Position numbers and translations under genes: made by a program
Assembly (NCBI GenBank): GCA_045585875.1
Contig: JAZMZH010000093.1
Span: 1 to 8,551 of the forward strand
From: JAVBQJ01 sp045585875
GTDB lineage: Bacteria; Verrucomicrobiota; Lentisphaeria; Victivallales; Victivallaceae
DNA length: 8,551 nt
Direction of reading: 5' to 3'
Notes under the pieces: generated by a model
Told to the model about the DNA's origin: nothing
The model's database searches: none
What the model saw: the letters and a program-made list of their open reading frames with translations, nothing else
Part shown: positions 1 through 7,797 of the stretch, piece by piece
Numbering within the stretch: the first letter of the stretch is position 1
Layout: the number at the start of each line of letters is the position of its first letter

Positions 1-1
1 C

Positions 2-439
2 TGCGCCGTGCTCTACATCACCCTCGCCATGACCCGGAAATACGTCAACCGCTTCTGCCACAGCCAGAACATCCAGGTCCCGCCCTTTCAGCGCTGGCCC
101 GGACTGCTCAATGTGGGGACGCTCCTCATCCTGCTGGCGGCGGCGCTCACCCCGCCGGAGTGGCGCACCGTCCACTACTGCGCCATGGGCTGGGTGGTGC
201 TGACCGCCCTCATCTACATCCTGCGGGAACTGCATTATCTGAAGGCCCTCAACAAATACTCCGCCTATTACCGCTACGGAGCCGGCACCGCCTACCTGAC
301 CCTGTGCATAAGCTCCCTGGGACTGGCCCTGATCGCGGTGCCCCTGTGGTGGTGCGCGGAAAACCGGGAAATCAGCCGGGACGAGACCGTCATGGTCCGG
401 GCGGCCAACCTTCCGGAATATTCCGATTATATGCGGTAA
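2..439 (+). CDS. Multi-pass membrane protein of unknown function, 5'-truncated
   Basis: The frame is open from the left edge to a TAA at 437-439, giving about 145 visible residues. The first candidate starts inside the window (GTG at 8, ATG at 29) have no Shine-Dalgarno sequence, so the true start is most likely upstream of the window. Counting from the GTG at 8, three hydrophobic helices can be seen: about residues 31-48 (around LLNVGTLLILLAAAL), 55-72 (around CAMGWVVLTALIYIL) and 92-115 (around LCISSLGLALIAVPLWW). The short loops between them are polar or basic, and a Tyr-rich stretch (NKYSAYYRYG) lies between the second and third helices. The protein ends in a charged soluble tail of about 25 residues. 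I recognise no family or catalytic motif. Its 3' end overlaps the convergent tatD gene by 13 bp. An integral inner-membrane location is inferred from hydrophobicity alone. Confidence 0.7.
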   Translation, partial: CAVLYITLAMTRKYVNRFCHSQNIQVPPFQRWPGLLNVGTLLILLAAALTPPEWRTVHYCAMGWVVLTALIYILRELHYLKALNKYSAYYRYGAGTAYLTLCISSLGLALIAVPLWWCAENREISRDETVMVRAANLPEYSDYMR

Positions 440-1209
440 AAGCGGAAGGCGTTTCCGGTGGTCCGGGCCGCGAATTCCTCCAGAGGCATGCCGTACATGC
501 CGGCCAGAAACTCCGCGATCACGGGGAGATTTCCGGGGTGGTTTTCGGTGCCCCGGAGCGGGACGGGAGCCAGGTACGGGGAATCGGTTTCGATGAGCAG
601 ACGCTCCATCGGCACATCTTTCAGGACGCTCCGGATGTTTTCGGCGCGCCTGAATGTCGCCATCCCGGTCGCCCCGAGCAAAGCTCCGAGCTCCAGGAAA
701 CGGCATGCCCACTCCCGGCTCCCGGCAAAACAGTGTATCACCATCCGCCCTCCCCGTTTCGCAAAGGGTTCCAGCAGACGGAGGGCGTCGAGATAGGCAT
801 CCTCCCGATCCTCCCGGTCGCGGATATGCACCACCGCAGGGAGATCCAGCTCCAGAGCCATCTCCAGAAAGGCCTGAAAAGCCTCCCGCTGCGCCTGCCG
901 CGGCGAAAAGTCGTAAAAGTAGTCCAATCCCAGTTCGCCCACGGCCTTGAGCCCGGGAGCCCCGGAAAAGGTTTCGATCCAGCGCGCGATGTCTCCGTCG
1001 AAATTTTCCGCGCCGTGGGGATGCACCCCGCAGGCGAACCAGGCGTCCGGACAGCTTTCCGCGAAACGGCGCGCCGTCAGACTCTCCTCCATGCCCCCGC
1101 CCACCGCCATCATGTAGATCCGGTACCGATCCGAAGGCAGTTTGCCTGCAATATCCGCGGCTTCAAAATCCGCCGCCGGGTGAAAATGTGTGTCGAAAAG
1201 TTCGATCAT
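427..1209 (-). CDS. tatD: TatD family metal-dependent hydrolase (DNase)
   Basis: This 260-residue protein has the usual length of the TatD family, which are TIM-barrel amidohydrolase-superfamily enzymes that bind two divalent metals and typically act as 3'-5' exonucleases or DNases in the cytoplasm. The metal ligands are visible in the expected order: the N-terminal HxH (DTHFHP, H8 and H10), GVHPH at 61-65, the VGELGLDY motif with E92, H128 in VVHIRD, H159 in the IHCFAG motif, and ETDSPYLAP with D209. The segment RGTENHPGNLP (220-229) matches the usual motif that follows the last metal ligand. The start is ATG at 1209, 23 bp after the sigma-factor stop on the same strand, which suggests co-transcription. 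No strong Shine-Dalgarno sequence is visible: the junction is G-rich, then a run of seven T. The family assignment is firm; the exact substrate (DNA, RNA or D-aminoacyl-tRNA) cannot be read from sequence. tatD is the nearest symbol, but bacterial genomes often carry several paralogues such as ycfH and yjjV. Confidence 0.93.
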   Translation of the reverse strand: MIELFDTHFHPAADFEAADIAGKLPSDRYRIYMMAVGGGMEESLTARRFAESCPDAWFACGVHPHGAENFDGDIARWIETFSGAPGLKAVGELGLDYFYDFSPRQAQREAFQAFLEMALELDLPAVVHIRDREDREDAYLDALRLLEPFAKRGGRMVIHCFAGSREWACRFLELGALLGATGMATFRRAENIRSVLKDVPMERLLIETDSPYLAPVPLRGTENHPGNLPVIAEFLAGMYGMPLEEFAARTTGNAFRFYRI

Positions 1210-1232
1210 CTTAAAAAAACGCCCCGGAGCCC

Positions 1233-2603
1233 CTAATGCCGCATGACGCCGGCCAGTATTTTCATGGCCTCGGGATTCCGAAGTTTCCCGAGGATTCTGG
1301 TCTCGAGCTGCCGCACCCGCTCCCGGGTAAGCCCCAGACGGCGGCTGATCTCCTCGAGAGTCTGCACCGGCTGATCGAAAAGGCCGAAGCGCAGTATGAT
1401 GATCTGCTGATCCCGCTCCGGCAGGGTCTTGAGCGCCTCGCGGATCTTTTCGCGGAGCACGCGCTCGGGGAGCTCGACATGAGAATCATTCCCCCGCTCA
1501 TCGGCGATGAAATCCTCGATGGAAGCCCCCTCCCCGGCCTTGATCGGAGCCTGAAGACTGATGGTCTGCCTGGCCATCTTGCGAATGGCGGAGATGCGGG
1601 GAGCGGGCATTTCCAGCATCCTGGCCAGGTCTTCCACGACCGGCTCTCTGCCGTTCTCGAGGATAAATCTCTGCTCGGCCCGGTTGATCGCGCGGATCGT
1701 GTTGATGATGTGCCCGGGGAGCCGGATGATCGCCCCCTGCTCGGAAATCGCCCGTGAAATGCTCTGGCGTATCCACCATATCGCGTAGGTGCTGAAACGG
1801 TGGCCGAGGCGGAAATCAAACTTCTCCAGCGCCCGCATCAGGCCGATATTGCCCTCCTGGATCATGTCGCTCCGCGACATCCCCTGGGATTTGTACTGGA
1901 GAGAGACCTTTACCACCAGCCGGAGATTGGCCTCCAGCAGCAGCCGCCGGAACTCATGCAGCCGCTCCCGGGCGGCATTTGCGGCGTTCAGCGCGGAAGC
2001 GTACTCCTCCATGGACATCATCATCTTGTCCTCGATAAAGGCCCTCATCCCGCTTTTGCCGCCGGTTGCGAAATTCCGATAGGAGGAGACCAGCTGCCAG
2101 CAATTCTCCACCAAATCGGCGGTAAAGGGCATTTGATCGAGCAGCTCCACGGCCCGACGCCGGTAATCGGGCATTTCGCCGGGGTCGGAGACGAAAGCAT
2201 CGTGCCACTCGCGGTGAAAGGCCGCCAGCTCCCGCTTCAACGTCATGGCCGCCCGGCGTATCCCGCCCGGCTCACGGACGCCGGAGGGCAGGAAAAGTTC
2301 CTCAAGCTCATCGTCTTCGGAAGAATTTTCGATCTGGTTGATGCACTCCGGGATCACGACGCCGAAAACGCCCACCGCGGCCCGAAATCCGTCGTCCGCG
2401 GCCAGCATCCCGGCGATCATCCCCTCCTGCTCCTCCTGGGAGAGGGAGGGCATGTCGCCGATGTCGTTGATGTAGGTCTGCAGGGCGTCGATATCCTTGC
2501 GCGCCGACGGCTTCGCGTCCGGGACATCCGGCTTGAGGCCGGCCGCCTCCTGCCATATTTCAGAGGGACTGCGCCGAATGTTGTCGTCAAAATCCATACT
2601 CAT
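1233..2603 (-). CDS. Sigma-70 family RNA polymerase sigma factor (RpoD/RpoS-like, group 1 or 2)
   Basis: This factor directs RNA polymerase to -35/-10 promoters. Numbering is from ATG 2603 (456 residues). Region 1.2 is at about 37-69 (DALQTYINDIGDMPSLSQEE). A poorly conserved insertion at about 70-210 has an acidic patch (SSEDDELEELF). Region 2 is at about 217-300: NLRLVVKVSLQY, DMIQEGNIGLMRALEKFD, then RFSTYAIWWIRQ, which carries the two Trp and the Gln that contact the -10 element. Region 3 is at about 300-375. Region 4 is at about 385-445, with the -35-binding helix-turn-helix TLEEISRRLGLTRERVRQLE. No region 1.1 is seen. The residue matching E. coli T440 is Ser. It could be the primary sigma or a group 2 paralogue. 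The start is uncertain: in-frame options are TTG 2639, ATG 2603 and ATG 2597 (GGA seven bases upstream). It lies 119 bp after the glycosidase-like gene and 23 bp before tatD. Confidence 0.9.
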   Translation of the reverse strand: MSMDFDDNIRRSPSEIWQEAAGLKPDVPDAKPSARKDIDALQTYINDIGDMPSLSQEEQEGMIAGMLAADDGFRAAVGVFGVVIPECINQIENSSEDDELEELFLPSGVREPGGIRRAAMTLKRELAAFHREWHDAFVSDPGEMPDYRRRAVELLDQMPFTADLVENCWQLVSSYRNFATGGKSGMRAFIEDKMMMSMEEYASALNAANAARERLHEFRRLLLEANLRLVVKVSLQYKSQGMSRSDMIQEGNIGLMRALEKFDFRLGHRFSTYAIWWIRQSISRAISEQGAIIRLPGHIINTIRAINRAEQRFILENGREPVVEDLARMLEMPAPRISAIRKMARQTISLQAPIKAGEGASIEDFIADERGNDSHVELPERVLREKIREALKTLPERDQQIIILRFGLFDQPVQTLEEISRRLGLTRERVRQLETRILGKLRNPEAMKILAGVMRH

Positions 2604-2722
2604 ATCCAATGCACCCGGCGCGGGAGACCCTTTCCTCAAAGCGATTCCGCATCTCCGCGCCGACCTTGCCGAACATCCTCATTGCCCTTTTGCGATCCCT
2701 CTCTTATGTGCATGCCGCCCCG

Positions 2723-3967
2723 TCAGTAAGTCAGACGGAGCAGCTGCGCGTGCCCCGGAGCCACCCAGCGCTCCTCCCCGACGAAAGGATGCCATTCGTC
2801 ACGGCGGGAAGCCGGGTTGATCTCGACCGCGGAGGGCGCCTCGCCCCGCCACTTCAGGTTAAGGCTGTGGGAATCGTTCAGATCCTTGTTCAATATCATG
2901 ATGTACTTCCGACCGGTGGTCCGGTGGACGAATTCCCCAACGGCGAAGCGTCCGTCGCCGTCATCGCTGACGCTCTCGAGGAGGGAATCCTCATCCGGGC
3001 CGCGGGTGCCCCTCTCCCGCTCCAGACAGGGGATGTGATAAACGGCGACGGATTCCAGATTGTTGAGGAGCGCGGCCCGGTTGTGAACGCTCTTCAGAAC
3101 GCTCCTGAGGTCGTACCACACCCCGGTACGCTCGCCGAATTCGCTGATCGGCGCGTCGCGGTAGTTGCCGATGGGGGGAGTGAAGTAGGTGAATACGGCC
3201 AGTCCGCGGGCGCCGTAGAGCAGGGCCGAATAAATTTCAAAATTCAGATCGTCCCGCGTGGGCCGGCGATGCCGGAAGTGCGTGACGCCCATGGTGCAGT
3301 AATAAAAGGGGATGCCCGCCCGGAGCGCGGCGTTTCGCGCCTGTTCCAGATTCAGCCAGTAACGATCATCAAGCTCCTCCTCGCGGTTTCGGGGCAGCGA
3401 ATAAAAATCGTAGCTGAGAAACGGCATATTGCAGAGCTCCGTGTAACGCTCCAGATACTCCTCGTAGGTGCATCCCAGCGTCTTTTCAGAGACGTAATCG
3501 GGGAAAAGATTGATATAGGGGATCATGCCGGGGGCCTGCTTTTGCACCTCGGAACTCAGGACGCCCAGCGCGGCCAGTCCCGCGGCGGAGGGTTCGTCCC
3601 GGAGAAAGAATCCGATGACCTCCGGGCGGTCCTTGACCCGGGCGACGGCGTCGGCGACGAGACCGGGAAGCGCGGGATCGGCGGGATCGGCGAGATTCGC
3701 GCTTGCCAGGGCGTTGTCCCAGAAGTAGGTTTTCAGTCCGGCCTTGGCGATCATGTCCAGATGCTCGGGCCCGGAAAACCCGGCGATGGTGAATCCGCAC
3801 TCCTTCATCAGGTCGAAATCCTCCTGCACCAGCTCCCTGCCCTCGGGAGTAAACCAGGAGGTCGGTCCCCAGGCGAGAATCGGAAACCAGTCCTCATCGG
3901 GCACGGTTTCGGCGGCGGCGGAAAGGCACCGGGCGGCCAGCAGCACGGCGGCAAGCAGTCTTTTCAT
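2723..3967 (-). CDS. Secreted TIM-barrel glycoside hydrolase-like protein
   Basis: This 414-residue protein begins with a signal peptide: MKR, a hydrophobic stretch to about residue 18, and a likely cleavage after SAAA, before E20. It is therefore exported. The body reads like a clan GH-A (beta/alpha)8 barrel: FPILAWGPTSWF (28-39), ECGFTIAGFSGP (56-67), GLKTYFWDN (77-85), VIGFFLRDEP (117-126), FLSYDFYSLP (183-192), and ALLYGARGLAVFTYFTPP (248-265) near the last strands. E125 in RDEP sits where such barrels often carry the acid/base glutamate; I cannot confidently name a nucleophile. From about residue 305 a beta-rich C-terminal domain follows (KYIMILNKDL, AVEINPASRR, LLRLTY). The start is ATG 3967 with AGGA seven bases upstream. 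A promoter lies at 4035-4063. No sugar transporter or regulator is adjacent, so the substrate is unknown. Enzyme activity is an inference from fold-like motifs, and a catalytically inactive carbohydrate-binding role is possible. Confidence 0.6.
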   Translation of the reverse strand: MKRLLAAVLLAARCLSAAAETVPDEDWFPILAWGPTSWFTPEGRELVQEDFDLMKECGFTIAGFSGPEHLDMIAKAGLKTYFWDNALASANLADPADPALPGLVADAVARVKDRPEVIGFFLRDEPSAAGLAALGVLSSEVQKQAPGMIPYINLFPDYVSEKTLGCTYEEYLERYTELCNMPFLSYDFYSLPRNREEELDDRYWLNLEQARNAALRAGIPFYYCTMGVTHFRHRRPTRDDLNFEIYSALLYGARGLAVFTYFTPPIGNYRDAPISEFGERTGVWYDLRSVLKSVHNRAALLNNLESVAVYHIPCLERERGTRGPDEDSLLESVSDDGDGRFAVGEFVHRTTGRKYIMILNKDLNDSHSLNLKWRGEAPSAVEINPASRRDEWHPFVGEERWVAPGHAQLLRLTY

Positions 3968-4034
3968 AAACGCATCCTTTCTCGAATTCCGGAACGACCG
4001 GCGGAAATTCCGGCCCGCGCTCCTGTCGTCCTAT

Positions 4035-4063
4035 AATGTAGCACGTCCGGGCGGCTTTGTCAA
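4035..4063 (-). promoter_or_regulatory. Sigma-70-type promoter for the glycosidase-like gene
   Basis: On the minus strand, TTGACA (4063-4058) is a perfect -35 hexamer. After a 17-bp spacer comes TACATT (4040-4035) as the -10. Transcription would start near 4028, leaving a leader of about 60 nt before ATG 3967. The match and spacing are good for a housekeeping sigma factor. The start site is inferred. Confidence 0.7.
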
Positions 4064-4119
4064 CCCTCCGGAAACGATTTCTTCGCCGCGGAATTCCCCT
4101 CCCGGCAGGGCCGTCCCGC

Positions 4120-4149
4120 TTGATTTATCGCCGCGAGGTGATATATTAT
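4120..4149 (+). promoter_or_regulatory. Sigma-70-type promoter for typA
   Basis: TTGATT (4120-4125) and TATATT (4142-4147) are separated by 16 bp. An overlapping alternative -10, TATTAT (4144-4149), gives an 18-bp spacer. The AT-rich block stands out from GC-rich surroundings. Transcription would start near 4155, so the typA leader is only about 25 nt, with AAGG (4168-4171) as ribosome binding site nine bases before the ATG. It is divergent from the promoter at 4035-4063, the two -35 elements being about 57 bp apart. Confidence 0.65.
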
Positions 4150-4180
4150 AGTTTGTGCAAGTCAAACAAGGTATTCCATC

Positions 4181-5992
<1,812 letters not shown>

Positions 5993-6007
5993 CCGCCGGG
6001 GCTGCGG

Positions 6008-6184
6008 CGTTTTCAAATCCTCCGGCCCGGCGTCTCGCGAATTTCGGGGGACGTTTTCACGACCTCCGCCCCGGCGTCTCGCGAATTTCGAGGGACGTTT
6101 TCACGACCTCCGGCCCGGCGTTTCGAGGGGTTCGGAGGGACGTTTTCAGGACCTCCGGCCCGGCGTCTCGCGAATTTCGGGGGG
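6008..6184. repeat. Four-copy tandem repeat of 44-45 bp, each unit with a hairpin
   Basis: The units run 6008-6051, 6052-6095, 6096-6140 and 6141-6184, head to tail with no spacers. Each begins CGTTTTCA, continues with a CCTCCGGCCCGG-like block, and ends (except unit 3) with CGTCTCGCGAATTTCG plus a G-rich tail. By eye, unit 1 differs from unit 2 at 5 of 44 positions and from unit 4 at 4. Unit 3 keeps the left half but its right half is diverged and one base longer. Each right half, continued into the next unit, folds: 6031-6053 pairs CGTCTC with GGGACG-type sequence (6 bp with one wobble), a mismatch, then CGA with TCG. The same holds at 6075-6097, and 6119-6142 keeps the outer six pairs through wobbles. 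Because 44 is not a multiple of 3, the repeat does not keep a reading frame and is noncoding. It starts 15 bp after the typA stop. Confidence 0.9.
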
Positions 6185-6200
6185 GCTTTTGGGAAAAGCC
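6184..6200 (+). terminator. Perfect hairpin at the end of the repeat array (possible typA transcript end)
   Basis: GGCTTTT (6184-6190), loop GGG, AAAAGCC (6194-6200): a perfect 7-bp inverted repeat. It lies between the last tandem repeat and the rmuC promoter, where the typA transcript would be expected to end. There is no downstream T-run on either strand, so it is not a canonical rho-independent terminator. It could instead protect the 3' end or mark a rho-dependent end. Confidence 0.35.
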
Positions 6201-6212
6201 GGGACCGGCGGC

Positions 6213-6240
6213 TTGACTTTGCCGCCGTCCGCGCTATATT
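6213..6240 (+). promoter_or_regulatory. Sigma-70-type promoter for rmuC
   Basis: TTGACT (6213-6218) and TATATT (6235-6240) are separated by 16 bp, matching the typA promoter in spacing and -10 hexamer. Transcription would start near 6247, leaving a leader of about 47 nt. The ribosome binding site GGAGGG (6281-6286) is seven bases before the rmuC ATG. An ATG at 6287 lies out of frame directly after it and is ignored. Confidence 0.75.
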
Positions 6241-6293
6241 TCCCCTGTGCCCGTGTCGATATTCTGAAATTTACAACCCGGGAGGGATGATTT

Positions 6294-7682
6294 ATGACCG
6301 TACTGATCGCGATCAACTGTGCGCTGGCCTTCGTGCTGTTTTTTCTGCTCCTTTGGGTCGTATTGCGGCTCCGGCGGATGCTCGGCGAAACAGCGGCGGC
6401 GGCTCAGGAGCAGGCTCAGGAGCGGATGCGCGAAGCCTCGGACGAAGCGGTGCGGCGCCTGAATGAGGGCGTCGCCGGGATCCGCAGGGAGTTGAACGAG
6501 GGATTCGCCGGGCACAGGCGTGAAATCGCCGAAAATTTTGCGGCTCAGGCGGAAATGACCAGGCGCAGTTTCTCCGATTTCATAAAATTCCTCGATCAGC
6601 TGAAAGCCTCGGCGCTGGAGGAGAACCGCAATGCCCGCCGGGAGCAGACGGAGTTCCAGAACAAATTTCAGGAAAACATCAACCGGCAGCTGGAGCAGAA
6701 CCGGCAGACCGCCGACCAGCGGCTGAAGGCCATCCAGGAGGAAAACCGGCAGAAGCTGGATGAAATGAAGAAAACCGTGGACGAGAAGCTGCAGGAATCC
6801 ATGGACAAGCACTTCAACGAATCCTTCAAGCTCATCAGCGAACGGCTGGAGCAGGTCCACAAGGGCCTCGGGGAGATGCAGAGCATCGCCGCCGGAGTGG
6901 GCGACCTCAAGAAAGTCCTCACCAACGTCAAAACCCGGGGCAACATCGGCGAGATCCAGCTCTCCGCCATTCTGGAGCAGTACCTCACCCCGGACCAGTA
7001 CGTCACCAACATCGCCACCGTGCCCGACAGCCGGGAGGTGGTGGAATTCGCCATCCGGATGCCCGGGAGCAAAGACGGCGAACCGGTGCTGCTGCCCGTC
7101 GACAGCAAGTTTCCGGTGGAGGATTACCTGCGGCTTCAGGAGAGTTACGACCGGTGGCAGCGCAACTCCCCGGAGGTGAAAAAGGCCCAGGAGGCCTTCG
7201 CCCGGGCGGTGAAGAAAAACGCCGGGGACATCCACGACAAATACCTGTACCCGCCCTTCACCACGGCGTTCGGGATCATGTTCGTGCCCAGCGAGGGCAT
7301 CTATGCGGAGATCCTGCGCCAGCCGGGGCTCTTTGAAGCGCTTCAGAGCCAGTTCAACATCGTGGTGGCGGGGCCGACCAATCTGGTGGCTTTTCTCAAC
7401 GCTTTGCAGATGGGCTTCAAAACTCTGGCCCTCGAAAAGCGCTCCAACGAGGTCTGGCGCATCCTCGGCGCGGTCAAGACGGAATTTCACAAGTTCGGCG
7501 ACCAGATGGAAGCCACCCGCAAGAGCCTGCAGTCGGTGGTCAACCATGTGGACCGGATCGGCATCCGTTCCCGGGCTCTGGAGCGGCAGCTGGGCGGCGT
7601 CCGGGAACTTCCCGAGGCCGAAACCGCCGAGTTGCTCAAGGATTCGGAAGAGGTCCCGCCTGCCGCCGCGCCGGAATCCTGA
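6294..7682 (+). CDS. rmuC: DNA recombination protein RmuC
   Basis: This 462-residue protein has the RmuC layout. A single N-terminal transmembrane helix (about 3-24, AFVLFFLLLWVVL) would anchor it in the inner membrane. A long charged coiled coil follows (about 33-195, rich in E, Q, R and K). The conserved RmuC domain is at about 200-410. Family signatures are LKKVLTNVKTRGNIGE (205-220), LPVDSKFPVEDY (267-278), FGIMFVPSEGIYAE (326-339) and AGPTNLVAFLNALQMGF (359-375). The D270-S-K272 segment fits the PD-(D/E)XK-nuclease-like core proposed for the family. RmuC is known genetically to limit recombination at inverted repeats; its biochemical activity is not well defined. The tail (about 440-462) is low-complexity Glu/Pro/Ala. 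The start is ATG 6294, supported by GGAGGG seven bases upstream and by its own promoter. It converges on guaA. Confidence 0.96.
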   Translation: MTVLIAINCALAFVLFFLLLWVVLRLRRMLGETAAAAQEQAQERMREASDEAVRRLNEGVAGIRRELNEGFAGHRREIAENFAAQAEMTRRSFSDFIKFLDQLKASALEENRNARREQTEFQNKFQENINRQLEQNRQTADQRLKAIQEENRQKLDEMKKTVDEKLQESMDKHFNESFKLISERLEQVHKGLGEMQSIAAGVGDLKKVLTNVKTRGNIGEIQLSAILEQYLTPDQYVTNIATVPDSREVVEFAIRMPGSKDGEPVLLPVDSKFPVEDYLRLQESYDRWQRNSPEVKKAQEAFARAVKKNAGDIHDKYLYPPFTTAFGIMFVPSEGIYAEILRQPGLFEALQSQFNIVVAGPTNLVAFLNALQMGFKTLALEKRSNEVWRILGAVKTEFHKFGDQMEATRKSLQSVVNHVDRIGIRSRALERQLGGVRELPEAETAELLKDSEEVPPAAAPES

Positions 7683-7735
7683 GCGCCCTCCCCGCCGGAA
7701 CCGCCGCGCGGAAACCATCAACATCCCCCCTCAAC

Positions 7736-7775
7736 AAAAAACCCCGGGCGAACACGCAAACGCGCCCCCGGGGTT
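7736..7775 (-). terminator. Rho-independent terminator of guaA
   Basis: On the minus strand, AACCCCGGG (7775-7767) pairs with CCCGGGGTT (7748-7740), a perfect 9-bp stem. Beyond a two-base bulge the stem gains two further pairs, and it closes with a loop of mixed sequence. A run of six T (7741-7736) follows or overlaps the stem base. It begins 22 bp after the guaA stop. On the plus strand the hairpin has no T-tract, so it would end the rmuC transcript less efficiently. Confidence 0.88.
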
Positions 7776-7797
7776 CAAACGCACACCCGAACCGGGA

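Noticed and set aside
1211..1232. Intrinsic terminator between the sigma gene and tatD, suggested by a run of seven T on the minus strand (1219-1213)
   Set aside because: No stable GC stem of adequate length immediately precedes the T-run, and the run ends only three bases before the tatD ATG.
160..1236. Plus-strand open frame (358 codons) across the membrane gene and antisense to tatD
   Set aside because: It runs through two real genes in other frames; its composition is rich in P, R, G and H without domains.
2604..2722. Dedicated promoter for the sigma gene
   Set aside because: CTGACT and CATAAG near 2705-2740 resemble hexamers but their spacing (12 or 20 bp) is wrong, so I could not support a call.
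2609..4036. Plus-strand open frame (475 codons) antisense to the glycosidase-like gene
   Set aside because: The minus-strand product has a signal peptide, promoter and Shine-Dalgarno sequence; the plus-strand frame has none of these.
4151..4167. GTTTG...CAAAC inverted repeat in the typA leader as an operator or riboswitch
   Set aside because: Only five base pairs around a seven-base loop in a very short leader; likely by chance.
6008..6184. CRISPR array
   Set aside because: The units are head to tail with the whole length conserved and no unique spacers; no cas genes are nearby.
6234..7724. Long minus-strand open frame (496 codons) antisense to rmuC
   Set aside because: Shadow of the rmuC reading frame; no motifs and no ribosome binding site of note.
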